A DNA stretch of 64,000 bases. Source: Actinernus sp. WN-2022 (lineage: Eukaryota > Cnidaria > Anthozoa > Actiniaria > Actinernidae). The stretch is taken from assembly GCA_030867875.1 (NCBI GenBank), contig JAOWCC010000569.1:186001-250000 (forward strand), in the 5' to 3' direction. Below are positions 12,306 through 24,181 of this stretch, piece by piece (position 1 is the stretch's first letter; each line of letters starts with the position of its first letter). The notes under the pieces were generated by a model, which was not told where the DNA came from, did not search any database, and saw only the letters and a list, made by a program, of their open reading frames with translations. Made by a program: the position numbers and the translations under genes.

Positions 12306-13210
12306 ACACCGTGCAATAAAATTAGAACCGCTTTTATATTTTTCTCTTAAATACCTCTAAGGTGACGAAGTGTTTGATAGTTTTGAGTTTTTTTTTATCT
12401 GGTAGATAAGTCAAAAAACGAGAAAGGAATTATTAAGATAAAGGGAATGACAGGCAATAGGTTTCTACGAAGTGTAAAGCTGTGCGAGTAATAAGATGAA
12501 ATTAACTTCACAGTGGTAGCTTATTAGTTTTGCGGTAAACCTTTCTCTGTAGGGAACAACAAAGGTTTTACCTGTGTGACTAACACGACATGTAATAGCT
12601 ATTAATACATCTAAGGTCTTCAGTTGAAGATTGGTGGATATTCGCTTTGTTCCGTTACCGATTTCATTTAACTTCTTTTCTCTACTGACTCATAATTAAT
12701 CACTAAGAACTTTGTATTTTTAACGACTCTTTTGACAGTTTTTTTTTTAAAGTTTATTTTTAGTCTTATTACGTTATTATAGTTTTACTGATTGTCTCGA
12801 ATCTGTTTTTGTAGACGTACCGTTTTCAATTAAGCTACAAAGCCGTTTATCAGTGCTGACAAAAGCCAGTATTAATTTTCGACTTACGCGTACGCCATGC
12901 GAACGTTCTAAATCGTTCTAAATCTAAATCGAGGCTCGACTCGGGCGGGAGGGGGTAGGGGAATTATGACGGGAGACACAAGATAACACAGGAAAACAGG
13001 TACATACAGGGTAATGATATGAGTAGAGTATAGAGCGAATTTCGTATGAGTGGGCAAGTTACGGCAATGACTTACGGCACGGTTACTGTACGGCATGCCG
13101 TGACATTGAAATATTTTCCGTATTGTTTTTGTCTTTCTGATCCAATCAAATCACAGAGTTACGGTACAGTAAATTACGGTACGGTTACGGTAAGGCTACT
13201 AACATGCCGT
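12306..13210. other. intergenic DNA upstream of the ankyrin gene
   Basis: No coding region recognised. The stretch 13060-13200 is rich in the short motif TTACGGTACGGT, a degenerate simple repeat with scattered copies. Confidence 0.45.
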
Positions 13211-13377
13211 ATTCACTCTTTTCACCTGGTGGCCATCTTGGATTCAAATCGAGGCAATCCTTTGTTTTTGCCAGGTCAGCCTCGTAGTGAGGGATAGTCA
13301 AAATGAGGCTCACCTGGCAAAAACAAAGGATTGCCTCGATTTGAATCCAAGATGGCCACCAGGTGAAAATAGTGAAT
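13211..13377. repeat. near-perfect hairpin, 73-bp arms
   Basis: Arms 13211-13283 and 13305-13377 are near-perfect inverse copies around a 21-base loop. Each arm contains TGGCCATCTTGGATTC. The two small open frames here are mirror images of each other and are not genes. Confidence 0.8.
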
Positions 13378-13734
13378 TGTTGTCCCATTCATACGAAATC
13401 TATCAAACGTTGAAAGTAAGAGTAACTGCTTTAATCAGTCTCTCTTGCTTTTGTCCGAGACTAATGTCGTTATGAAAAACACTGTTCGTAAACGTCAGTC
13501 CATATGCAGACAGTATTAGTATTTTATATTCACTGTATACCTGTTGCCACATCACGGTATGTTAAGTTATGAGTGGCATCCGCGAGCTAGTGCCGTGGCA
13601 AGAGGTAAACAGCGTGGTTGAGTAAGCCAGTCAACCGCCACCGGGAGGTATTCATTTATATAGCGCAATTTCAAAGTATATGAATATGACCGGAAAACTC
13701 CTTCCTCTAAAAAAAATTATCCAAAAAAGCTAGC

Positions 13735-13906
13735 CTAAAATTTAGCCTCCTTTCAGGCGGTAGATGGTGTGTTTTTTTTCGCGCAGCAGTGGCCGCCATA
13801 TTGGGGGACCTGGTCTCAATCACGCTCGGCCAATATGGCGGCTTCGATGATCCGTTTGCTGCGCGAAAAAAAAACATCTACCGCCTGAAAGCAGGCTAAA
13901 TTTTAG
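13735..13906. mobile_element. MITE-like inverted-repeat element
   Basis: The ends CTAAAATTTAGCCTCCTTTC and GAAAGCAGGCTAAATTTTAG are inverse. The arms continue through GGCGGTAGATG and CGCGCAGCAG to a CCAATATGGCGG centre. Confidence 0.7.
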
Positions 13907-14353
13907 GGAATCTCAAAATGGTTACATTTTTTCTATAAACCATCAAGGGCACCCAACGAAGTTTTCGGTTAAAAAGCTGTTCGGGAGAGTAAGTTAGCCT
14001 AAAACTTTCGGATTTGAAAAAAATGTCCCTAGAATATTGTTTTCTGAAATACTGGCTAAAAAAATTGTTTTCAATCCCTAGAAAATTATAGAAGAAAGGG
14101 GAGACTAAACGGTTTCCCCTAAAATATTCGCACTCCGGGCCGTGTAGTTGGGGGAATTGGGGACTTTGTAGGGACTTCGCAACAAATCGGTGCCCTTGGG
14201 GTGCGAGAAAATATGGTGACTTTGCTTGCAGTATTTTTCATGGAAATATTTTAATTGTGGGCTAGCTGTATGTATACGAGGCACATCGCGAATTGATGGA
14301 AACGAGTCGCGCTTTCAATTAAAGATGGCTCCCTTCGAAGGTCAGTATATATT

Positions 14354-14576
14354 AGGGCGCGTTCGATTGAGCGTATTCCGGAATAAGAATAGATGGAATA
14401 ATCTCTGGAAATCACTGGTTCAGGCACATTTTGCACTGTAAGCTACTAACGTTTGCTGAAATGTGATATTCAGGATACATTTAGTATTCCATAGACTAAA
14501 AAATCCCGATATAAGTGATTTGTAGTGATCATTTTGTGTATTCTTATTCCGGAATACGGTCAATCGAACGCACCCT
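14354..14576. mobile_element. MITE, complete copy of the 10721 family
   Basis: The terminal repeats AGGGCGCGTTCGATTGAGCG and GTCAATCGAACGCACCCT flank TATTCCGGAATAAGAATA on each side. The element is 223 bp, is non-coding and shares ends and interior with the copy at 10721-10917. Confidence 0.75.
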
Positions 14577-15189
14577 TAAAAAGGTTCTGTGCATTAAACC
14601 TATGAGTTTTGTGCACAACCTTGGCCATCTGTCAAACTAAAGTATTTGTTGGCTGCTCCTTTCATTAGTTTCCTTTTGTTTCAAAGAACATAATTTTGCA
14701 TGGGCTTTACCTTAGGGTAATGACTTCGTTTGTTTAACACATTCATTGCATGGTTTAACTCCTGTTGAGGGCTTGCCTTGCCCCACTAGTACTGGGGACT
14801 TTGCTGAAAAGCAGTGCCCCACATGTGGGGAAATAAAGGGGCTTTGCAATACAAAATTAGCAAAGTCCCCACAATTGCTCGGGGTTCCCCACCTCGGGGA
14901 AGCCGATGACAAGTGCATAACTTTATCCCTAGGGTATTAAATGAGGGTCTCAATGGGGTTAACTGACAAACGGCCTTAAAATTAACTGTTTACTGACAAA
15001 TGAAACGTGTTTTTTTTGTTTTTTTGTTTTTTGGGGGGGGGTCAAACATTGTAAATTTTCTCTAGTAATGATTAACTAGGGCTAACTGACAAATGCATGG
15101 CCAACTGAATTTTTACTGACATGTAGACCCCCCATTCAGACCCTCTTAAATCGTTAATTGTAATCTGTACAGTTTTACCTCGGGTTAGC
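14577..15189. other. intergenic DNA, no gene recognised
   Basis: 14700-14940 contains imperfect palindromic pieces (CCTTAGGGTAATGACTT against AACTTTATCCCTAGGG; GGGGACTTTGCT against AGCAAAGTCCCC), suggesting another MITE at about 14708-14938. The overlapping opposite open frames there mirror each other and are not coding. Confidence 0.5.
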
Positions 15190-15415
15190 GACTATTAACC
15201 CTGGGGTAGTACTTACGGTCCAAATGTTACGTTTTGTAAAGAACACGAACTTGAGAAAGTAAATCAGTCCCTTTTCCATTCGGCTGGAACGGTACTTTAT
15301 GCTCATCATATTTTTCGGAAATCTGTATGTGAAAAGCAATTAAAGACGACTAAAGAAAATAGTAAACACGAAATGTCAGAAGAACACATGTTCTGCATCC
15401 CGTCGGCATACAACA
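15190..15415. repeat. degenerate repeat copy, related to 23343-23510
   Basis: The string GAAAGTAAATC, the CATTCGGC...GGAACGGTACTTTAT...CATCATATTTTTCGGAAA stretch and AATAGTAAACACGAAATG all recur, with changes, inside the element at 23189-23555. It is an old copy of that element. Confidence 0.5.
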
Positions 15416-15703
15416 ATAACAACAATTTCATTTCACTCTTGATGGAAGGCATACATAAAACATAAATAAAATAGAGTTGGTTGAACCAGAAAAAACCATG
15501 GGGTTATCTAGTCTGGTTCACCAGGAGATAAACAGTGGTCGCGTGGAGTATTTAATGTATTAGGTTTCAAAAAAAGTAATTACAGTTTTAGATTGTCAGT
15601 ATTATACGATGAAATAAATTTGAGACAAGGAAGAAACGATGCTACAATACATACGATTCAGTACAAAAGAGAAGAAGCCTAATCTAATCTACAATGTAAA
15701 GTT

Positions 15704-15827
15704 CAGGGCCGGGTTGTTCAAAGCCCGATTAGTGCTAATCCAGGGTTAATTTCCATGACAATCAATAGGTTCTGTGCAGAGTTAATCCAGGATTAACACT
15801 AATCGGGCTTTGAACAACCCGGCCCTG
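15704..15827. mobile_element. palindromic MITE
   Basis: CAGGGCCGGGTTGTTCAAAG and CTTTGAACAACCCGGCCCTG are perfect inverse ends. The arms continue through CCCGATTAGTGCTAATCC to a short loop. The element is 124 bp and non-coding. Confidence 0.8.
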
Positions 15828-16138
15828 ATGACTAACTTCACTACGAATACTTGTAGTGGCTTATAAAGTCGGAAACAATTTTCTTTTTGAAGATGCGTCT
15901 ATTTTCTGGTTTAATGTGATGGCGTATTTGATCCCAGATTTTTATACCATTAATGCTAATAAATGTTTGTTTGTTGTTGGTCTTGGTTGGTTAAGATCCC
16001 TAAAAATAACTACGGCGTCACGGAAATGATCAAGAAAATTTCCCCTGGGGGCTTTTTTTTTTAGAAACCGATACAACAGTTATGCACAACAAGCACATTC
16101 CTCTATGCCATCGAGCGTCGATTTGATCGAACAAGAAC

Positions 16139-18411
16139 ATGTCGTACCACTATTTTACAAGCAAAGTAGGGCAGTATTTAAGATCCTTCAATAAACCAGA
16201 CACATTTTCAGTCCTTATAGCTGGCAAGACAGGAGTTGGGAAGTCAACTCTAGTGAATGCCTTAATCGGGGAAAAAGTTGCCATCGAAGGTGAAACGCTA
16301 GATCCCTGTACACAGAGGTTGTGTTCCTACACAGCTAACATCAAGGGTACGTTGGTAACCATGTGGGATTCTCCTGGTCTTCAGGATGGCCGACAGCCTG
16401 ACAGCATCTACATCGAGCGTATGAAGGGTATTGTTCGCAAGGTTGATCTTGTGCCGTACTGCATTAGAATGGATGAGACGAGGTTTTATGATCACGACAA
16501 GAACGCGATAAAGGCTTTGTCAGAAATGTTTTGGGTTCGCGATTTGGTGTGGGAAAATGCCGTGTTTGTTTTGACTTTTGCCAACAAAGTCAAAGATCCT
16601 AAGAAAAAGAGCAATGCCTGCAGTTTCTTTACGAAGAAGTTTGACGAGTGGAATTATCAGATAAGGAAACACCTAACCTCTGTTGGGGTTTCAGCTCGGG
16701 TAGCCAACCAAATCTCAATTGTGGCTACAGGTAAATCAAGCAAGCCGTGCCTTGCAACAGGCATGGACTGGGTTTCAAATGTCTGGTTAGAGGCATACAG
16801 TGCTACGAAGTCAGAAGCTCGCCTTTCTCTTCTAGCTATGAACACTGGTCGTATTGTGATAAGAAGCGAGGAACATAAAGCCACTTACCCTACTAACCGG
16901 TCACGCTCGCTCCGCACTTGCACTCCTATTAAAGCGCGTCATACTCGCTTCCCACTCACCCTACTAACCCGTCACGCTCGCTCCCCACTCACCCTACTAA
17001 CCCATCACGCACTCTCCACACTTACCCTCCTACTAACCCGTCACGCTCGCTCCCCACTCACCCTACTAACCCATCACGCACTCTCCACACTTACCCTCCT
17101 ATTAAAGCGTCATACTCGCCTCTCACTCACCCTACTAACCCGTCACGCACGCTCCACACTTACCCTCCTATTAAAGCGTCATACTCGCCTCTCACTCACC
17201 CTACTAACCCGTCACGCTCGCTCCACACTTGCACTCGTATTAGAGCGTCATACTCGCCTCTCACTCACCCTACTAACCCGTCACGCACGCTCCACACTTA
17301 CCCTCCTATTAAAGCGTCATACTCGCCTCTCACTCACCCTACTAACCCGTCACGCACGCTCCACACTTGCACTCGTATTAAAGCGTCATACTCGCCTCTC
17401 ACTCACCCTACTAACCCGTCACGCACGCTCCACACTTACCCTCCTATTAAAGCGTCATACTCGCCTCTCACTCACCCTACTAACCCGTCACGCACGCTCC
17501 ACACTTGCACTCGTATTAAAGCGTCATACTCGCCTCTCACTCACCCTACTAACCCGTCACGCACGCTCCACACTTACCCTCCTATTAAAGCGTCATACTC
17601 GCCTCTCACTCACCCTACTAACCCGTCACGCACGCTCCACACTTGCACTCGTATTAAAGCGTCATACTCGCCTCTCACTCACCCTACTAACCCGTCACGC
17701 ACGCTCCACACTTACCCTCCTATTAAAGCGTCATACTCGCCTCTCACTCACCCTACTAACCCGTCACGCACGCTCCACACTTGCACTCGTATTAAAGCGT
17801 CATACTCGCCTCTCACTCACCCTACTAACCCGTCACGCACGCTCCACACTTACCCTCCTATTAAAGCGTCATACTCGCCTCTCACTCACCCTACTAACCC
17901 GTCACGCACGCTCCACACTTGCACTCGTATTAAAGCGTCATACTCGCCTCTCACTCACCCTACTAACCCGTCACGCACGCTCCACACTTACCCTCCTATT
18001 AAAGCGTCATACTCGCCTCTCACTCTCCCTACTAACCCGTCACGCTCGCTCCACACTTGCACTCGTATTAGAGCGTCATACTCGCCTCTCACTCACCCTA
18101 CTAACCCGTCACGCTCGCTCCCCACTTACCCTCCTATTAAAGCGTCATACTCGCCTCCCACTTACTCTCATAAAGCGTCATACTCGTCTCCCACTTACAC
18201 TCATAAAGCGTCATACTCGCCTCCCCCCAATTACAAGACAAGCAAAGCGCCCCCTATTGTGTTAGATGAAAAGAAACAAAAGACATTCTGGAAAGCGACT
18301 AAAGACTCTCTTGTAAAGTTTGGCAAACAAGCATGGAAGGGATTCGTTCACATCGTCCAACCTTTGCTTGGTGTTGCGGCAGCCATTGGAGGACTACTGG
18401 CCTTAATTTAG
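16139..18411 (+). pseudogene. P-loop GTPase with VNTR linker and a frameshifted hydrophobic tail
   Basis: Residues 1-240 form a small GTPase-type domain. The P loop is GKTGVGKST (29-37), the G3 motif DSPG (77-80) follows, and a G4-like FANKV lies at 147-151. It is closest in look to AIG1/IMAP-type or ribosome-type TRAFAC GTPases; the exact family is unsure. From about 16912 the gene enters a 69-bp tandem repeat. An extra CG at 16934-16938 (GCGCGTC instead of the GCGTC of all later units) shifts translation to an Arg/Leu/Thr-rich frame that stops at 18265. The third frame, in register with the domain before the extra CG, is open through every repeat. It continues into a non-repeated tail after 18229 with KKQKTFWKATKD and a hydrophobic end (LLGVAAAIGGLLALI), stopping at 18409-18411. 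I infer the ancestral protein had a Ser/Thr/Pro-rich linker and a C-terminal membrane-associating segment. Whether the CG is fixed, polymorphic or an assembly error is unknown. Confidence 0.75.
16912..18228. repeat. 69-bp coding minisatellite (VNTR)
   Basis: About 15 consecutive 69-bp units (23 codons) run from about 17099 to 18130, preceded and followed by shorter variant units. Two unit types alternate strictly (ACTTACCCTCCTATTAAAGCG and ACTTGCACTCGTATTAAAGCG), giving a 138-bp higher-order period. Because 69 is a multiple of three, no unit disturbs frame, and more than one frame stays open. Confidence 0.9.
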
Positions 18412-19529
18412 TGGTTTAAGAATATTTCTCTCATCGATAACAGGAATATCGTAATGTGTTACTCACAAAATAGTTCTCTATCGATCAGGAAAGAACTGGA
18501 AATAACTGCATTGAGAAACTGATGTATCATGGGCATTTTGCAGGAATGCAGTCACGTGATCTATCACTTACAAACTCGTGGTAGATATAGACTCTCCACC
18601 CTGCTCACCAAAGAAACCAAAGGGAAACTGGTGCAATTTCCTAATGAAAGGAGTTACATGGTCCTCCAGCATATGCATTTTTGGTGGGAACTTTTAGGTT
18701 GAATCCGAGTTGAACGTGGGAAATGGTACCTGTAATACACCATAAGCTTCTTATGTTGTGATCTGAAATAGTAAAAAGGTATTGTTTAAATTTATTTCCT
18801 GGACATTTTTATGTTCGTTAAATTCAGTACTTACCAAGCACTGATATATCCTTATCTTTCATTGGGCCACTGGCATTGTACTTAAAGTGATAGGTGGAGA
18901 ATAAGCTGAACAACACTTGGTACTTGCCCTGTATAGCCTTGGCTGCATTAAGTAGAATGGGGCAGTGCTCTTCTGTCACATCCACAATGACTTTGCATAT
19001 TTTGTGAATGTTCTCAATCTGTTGAAATACAGAAAGAAAGCAGTTATTTAAAATTATCAGAATCATACATATATTTATTATGTGAACCTAATCCAAAGTT
19101 TGCTGGCTTGTAGTTTGACATTCATCTTTTGTAGAACATCTTCTAGAGCCCTGCTGACACGACCAGCGCCTTTTGGCAGTTCCAGTTTTGCCTGCTAGAT
19201 GCAAGTGATTCCTGTTGGGATAAAAAATATACATGTATGAAAATTGTGCTACATAGTTTTCTTTTAAAAGTATTCTCACACCAATGTCTAGTGACTTGAC
19301 ATAACTGTATATTGGTTTGAACTTAATCATTATCTCTCCAAATACTATACAAATCATGTAAGCATGTACTTGTGTGATATTCATATCCTTTTCATGTTAC
19401 CATTTGCTTTCAATTGCTTTCTGTCTCAGCTCATGTGCATGACACAGAACCTGCATGACAACAGGATTGGTGTCTGACATCTCATGGCCTCCGACAGTAA
19501 CAACATATGTGCAGTCTGTGCTTCTGCCA

Positions 19530-20135
19530 TAATAATAATAACAATAATATTAATATTTATTTACCCACGATAAATTTACGGCGTTGCTGATGTGGTCGTG
19601 CTTATAACTACGCTAATCTACCCTAATAATAGTAATAATAGAACTAATTAACTTATACTTACTCTTTTCAGTTATTTACAGAAGTTCAGTAGTTCTTTTA
19701 AGATTAATTTTAAAACTATTAAGTCATGCAGTTGACCTTAGGTCGTTACCGAGACGATTTCAAGTAGTTGGTTTTCGGTGTGGGTAGACTGATACAGTGA
19801 CTGTTACGTAAGGAGTATGTAAGTATTCTCTTAGGAAAGGCACTACATAATACAGGAGAAGCTAGGTTGTAAAAACATTTATGTACAAAACAGGCAAGTC
19901 TTAGGTTAGAGGCAGTTACGTTCTCACGTGGTGTTAGCCAATGGAGCCCAAAAATCATCCTTGCAGCCCGGTAATGAATTCGGTTTAATGATCCTAGAAG
20001 TCGGTGTTATATTACACGATCCCCAATATAGAAATCCATAAGTGATAGCAGGAAAAATAACCTTGAAGTAGAAGTCTAACTTAGCTTGCTCAGGAAGAAA
20101 ATACAGGAACTTTAGAAGGTACATACGATTTAATT
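19530..20135 (-). mobile_element. 5'-truncated LINE fragment (CR1/jockey-like ORF2 end)
   Basis: Minus-strand frames at 19924-20124 and 19746-19958 carry YFKVIFPAITYGFLYWGSC, then LHWLTPRENVTASNLRLACF and SLPTPKTNYLKSSR. These patterns are typical of the last part of ORF2 of animal non-LTR elements. One frame change separates them. The 3' end is an ATT-rich microsatellite tail (19528-19560). It sits in what would be an intron of the decayed minus-strand gene. Confidence 0.65.
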
Positions 20136-21997
20136 AGTAATCTGCAGCCTTCTGGTGTTGAATGGATTGATGCAGGGCTTTCACGTACTCATCATATTCT
20201 GTCAGTCCCAGAATGACTTCCTGTCTCAGCAGCTTTAGCAGCTATTTGTTGTTCGTGTCGAAGACGGTCATCAAGGAGCAGTTCATAAAACTTTAGAAAG
20301 ACTCCTAGGCTGATGTGGAGCCCAGGGACACAAATCTGCAACATATAGTAGTAGTATTTGTAAGACATCCAGAAATTTCTCCAGTGCAGGACCAGTCATT
20401 TATGGGGGTGGGAGGGAGGAGATGGGGGGCAAGAATTTTCATGTAGCAACAATGTAGATATAGTATTGTATATATATTGACAAATATTGAGCAGGACTAG
20501 GAGGGAAGAAAGGTAGGGATGTTTTAAAGTTTGCACACACCACACTTGGGGATGGCTGGAGCTACAAAAATGTGCTAAACACTGGGGGAGGGAGGTAATA
20601 ACCAATCCCTGATATAACAGAAATGTGGAGATTAAACCTATGATTAACATAAGCATTATAATTGAAAAAACCTGATCAATTGGTATGTTGAATAACGGTT
20701 CATGAGTGACATTGAAAAACTTCTTAGCATTTTTCAAGTTTCCTTGACCCTTTCCTGAAACTGTTTCAACTGAGTATTGAGGTGCTCTAGTATTCTTATG
20801 GTGACTTCACTCTGCTGATCTTTCGGTGAGGACATCTCGGCACCAAGGATGGTACACCGTATGCAGGGGTGTCATCTTACAAGAAATAGATTTGTATTTT
20901 GAATCGTGTTGGTGTAATTATGTGGGGGCAACAGTACTTGCATGTATATTTTCATCATAATTACGACTTGCTCCTGAAATTCCTATCACTTTGCAGAGGA
21001 ACTCATAATCACCAAACAAGAAAAGGAGAATGCTCTTGTCACTTGAAACCAAACAAAACAATACATTAGTGTAAGAGCAATTACATAATATTAATAAGAT
21101 GGATATTGATGAAAATATAGAAACAAGTAATGATTTTTAGCCTACTGCCATGTATGCTGCGTCAGTTGTTTCAGGTGATCCGAGTAACGCTGAGTAACTG
21201 TCCTAAGGCTTTACCCTCGTAGAGTGCAAAAATCACTGTGTGTTTTTTATTTGGGTGTTCTACATTGGCTAATTAAAATGCTAATGTCATTGACCCCTGG
21301 CCATGGGTCACTTCCGAGTTTAACAAAACGTTTGTCATCTGGAATCAACCCCCCCCCCCCCATGCCATGTCAGCAGATCAGCACTGAAATAAAAGTAATA
21401 CAGTGTACATATTTGGTTTTATCTGCACTGACTTCAATACTGTTTATTTCTCCATTAGGCCAGACACCTGTTTGTATATGTACCTGTTACTACTTTCCAG
21501 ATAGTCGATGATTTTTCTCTCAAGATCATTCACAAAGGCACATCGGGCGTCTCCTTCATAATGGTCACCATTTTGGTACCCTTTTTCTCGTGATGCTCCA
21601 TGGGAATGAACTCGGCCTGAAGATCGTCTCGAATGAGGCGCTTTTTCTGGACGCGTTGTTCTTTCTCACTATCTATTCGTACACTCCATTAACCAAACCA
21701 TCTGTGATAAAGAAATAAACTAAATTAGCAATAACCATGCAGTGCAGTTGCCATAAGTAAGCGTTATTACTTTATTAGGCTTAAATTTATGGTTTTATGA
21801 AATAATTCTACTGACCTTCTTAGTTTATTTAGGTGGAACCATGACAGGCCTATGTCAGCCTTCATTGCTAGTGCCTCGCCTTCGGGTACTCCCGTATTAG
21901 TTTTTCACGTTCTCCCTCCGCGGTACTTTTGAGGTACTTCAGGACGTGAACACTCATCTGCATGATTTCCACTGACTGTAGTACCGACGCGCTGGTA

Positions 21998-22134
21998 GCC
22001 TGTTCACAGGCTCTAGATACTGGGGAAAATGACGAAAATAAAACGTGGCGAAAACAAAATCTCTCCCCATTCCCCCTTCCTTCACGTCCATTTTTTTAGT
22101 TTTTTTAGTCGGTATCCAGGGCCTGTGAACAGGC
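21998..22134. mobile_element. MITE-like inverted repeat
   Basis: GTAGCCTGTTCACAGGCTC and GGCCTGTGAACAGGCTAAC, each followed inward by TAGATAC/GTATCCA, flank about 90 bp of non-coding DNA. The duplicated GACGCGCTGG/ACGCGCTGGA beside it is a possible target-site duplication. Confidence 0.55.
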
Positions 22135-23039
22135 TAACGCGCTGGATGTCCTTTGTCCGGTTCCTAACGTATCGTTCACCGACTTGATCACTAGGCTTTT
22201 CAGATTGGCGTACGGAAATAAGTTTAAGGGGATGGCAATAAAAATAATAAAACATCCGTTTATGATCTGCAAGGTACTATACATATTATATAAACAGGTA
22301 TAAGTATATTTAGTACTACCGATATTGCCATTAAGGCTTACCTAGCCTCCTGTTTTAAAAATGGCTCTACCATCGTTTGATGCTCTCAGCTTTGATTTCA
22401 CAAATAGTGTTCCCAGCTTTTCCATCTCTGGCGATATTTTGCCTTCTCTAAGCTCCGACATTGCTTGTTCGAGGCTGTTACTTGTTGAAACTAGGTTTTG
22501 TGCAAGTTCAACATCTGACTTTTATTTTCCCCAACTGTCGGAGCACCATACTTGTGCATGGGCTGCTTCATATAACTGGAAGAGATGCTAGTCAGCCTTA
22601 CCTGCCTTAAGCAGCCTGCGCAAAAATAGTGCTCACATTGTGTCTCGATAGAGGAACTAAGAATGTCTCTACGTGTCGCACAATAAAGAATTTCTTTGGC
22701 TTCATCCTCGAACCGATCCGTAAGTGTTTCAGGACGAATAATTCTAGAGTGACTTGACAACTCTTGTATTCTTGTAATGAATTAATATACCTGGTTGTCC
22801 TGAACGGCTTTTGAAGTGCTGGCGCTTTGATTTCTTTACGACTCTGGTTTCCCTTTTTCGTTGGCCGTCCACCTTTTTTAATCTTACGTGCAAGAGAGCA
22901 TGCTTTACATTCGCCTGCTCCCTCATCACTCTAGTCGACATGCGGAATTACTCAGCCGGTAACAAGCATTACAAAAGCGAAGGGGCGAATTAGTTCATTG
23001 TCTTTCTCAGTCTCAAAATCGAATTTTTCTAGCAAAAGA

Positions 23040-23745
23040 TATCTAACTTCTATAATAATAATAATGGCCATATTTATATAGCGCCATATCACTACAGGCT
23101 CATGGCGCTTTACATATTACCGACATATCCCGTCAGTGTTTTTTTTCGGACTGCTTAGGGCGCTAATAGCTGCCACGCAGTTTACAATAGGGACCTTAAG
23201 CAACCACGACGGCTACGTCTAGGACGACGGAATAAAACAATAGCCTTAATTACAAAATACAATAACTGCACGTGAAAATGCACGCAGTCGCCTACATTTC
23301 AACCGTTCTCTGCAAAAAGACAACGTGAAAACCACAAATTGTACGTTTTAAAGAGAACGCGAACGTAAGAAAGTAAATCAAATCATTCTTCGTTCGGCGT
23401 GAACGGAACTCTATAGTCATTATATTTTTCGAAAATGTGGTTGTGAAAGACAATTCAAGGCGGACAAGGGAAATAGTAAACACCACATTTCGGGAGAAAT
23501 TTTTTTCTACGTCCCGTCGTCACTGCCGTCGCCGTCCTGGTTGCTTAAGGTCCCTAATATTGTTGAGTGTTTGGTTACGGTACAATGGCCAGGCTGCTGT
23601 ACCAGGTATCAATCCCCTGCTCTTTTTCGAGTAGTACAGCAGGTTCTTTCACGTCCCCTTCAAATACTGATTAGAAGGAGACCAGCCCAACGGCTCATAA
23701 ACGTCCCTGCCCAAGGAAGCGGCCGGGATTCGAACCAACTATAGA
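23040..23745. repeat. interspersed repeat carrying a nested MITE
   Basis: The outer repeat starts with ATATTTATATAGCGCCATATC and ends with GGCCGGGATTCGAACC. A complete foldback element at 23189-23555 splits it. Confidence 0.5.
23189..23555. mobile_element. MITE nested in the 23-kb repeat
   Basis: The ends AGGGACCTTAAGCAACCACGAC and GTCCTGGTTGCTTAAGGTCCCT are inverse copies. The element is 367 bp and non-coding. A diverged copy of its interior lies at 15190-15415. Confidence 0.7.
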
Positions 23746-24181
23746 ACTATGGACCGATTTCCACTTATCTTTGGTCTTCCTGAGCTCATTACCTCAAAGA
23801 AGCCTCTCAGACAATGCAAGACAAAATGACTTGGGACACTGCTCACTTTTAGAGACCATTCTTTAAATAAACCCCCTCTCCCCCCTTCAATGTTGGTTTA
23901 GGTGTACGTTCAATTTAAAATTCACTCAGTACCAACACTGAAAGGGGGACGGGGTTTGCGAAACTTCAGCTGTGTTAGCGTTGTGTGCAGTATTTTCTTC
24001 TTCTCGTAAAATAACTATTTTGTCGAGTGTTTCAACAATTATGTCTGTGAACCGCCGAAAAAAAAAATTGGGCTACCTGTGCCTCGAAGTGAAAAGAGGG
24101 GGACTGGCCACAGGAAGCCCACAGTCCGTTTTCGAACTTGAGATGTCTGCGGAGGACGCTACCCTCTTTCTCCGCGGTTGA

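Larger units (their letters stand above)
18835..22950 (-). pseudogene. decayed multi-exon gene with RING-like exon, possibly transposon-derived
   Basis: Several minus-strand segments look like exons. A basic segment at 22791-22890 (KKGGRPTKKG) ends in a donor. A RING-like segment at 22602-22757 has C-x-H-x2-C-x2-C and ends in donor CAG|GTAAGG. Segments at about 21535-21685 contain EFIPMEHHEKKG and, in another frame, CAFVNDLERKIIDYL. About 20690-20840 contains FFNVTHEPLFNIPIDQ before a GT. 20205-20335 follows an acceptor and reads ICVPGLHISLGVFLKFYELL. About 19100-19190 contains LELPKGAGRVSRALEDVL. 18835-19018 has both a strong acceptor (TTTCAACAG) and donor (GTAAGTACT). At least two segments need frameshifts and the RING lost one cysteine (arginine in its place), so it is probably dead. 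I recall similar PGLHI/HCPIL proteins as multi-copy in cnidarians and suspect a transposon origin; this is inference. 3' exons are not seen. Confidence 0.5.

Noticed and set aside
13046..13475. Mirror-image small frames with DLNPRWPPGE
   Set aside because: Both arms of one hairpin encode the same string; a palindrome effect.
16912..18228. CRISPR-like array
   Set aside because: Units are adjacent 69-bp repeats with no unique spacers and lie in a eukaryotic gene.
18265..18411. Tail frame after the VNTR as an independent small gene
   Set aside because: It has no start codon of its own and is in register with the GTPase frame before the extra CG, so it is treated as part of that gene.
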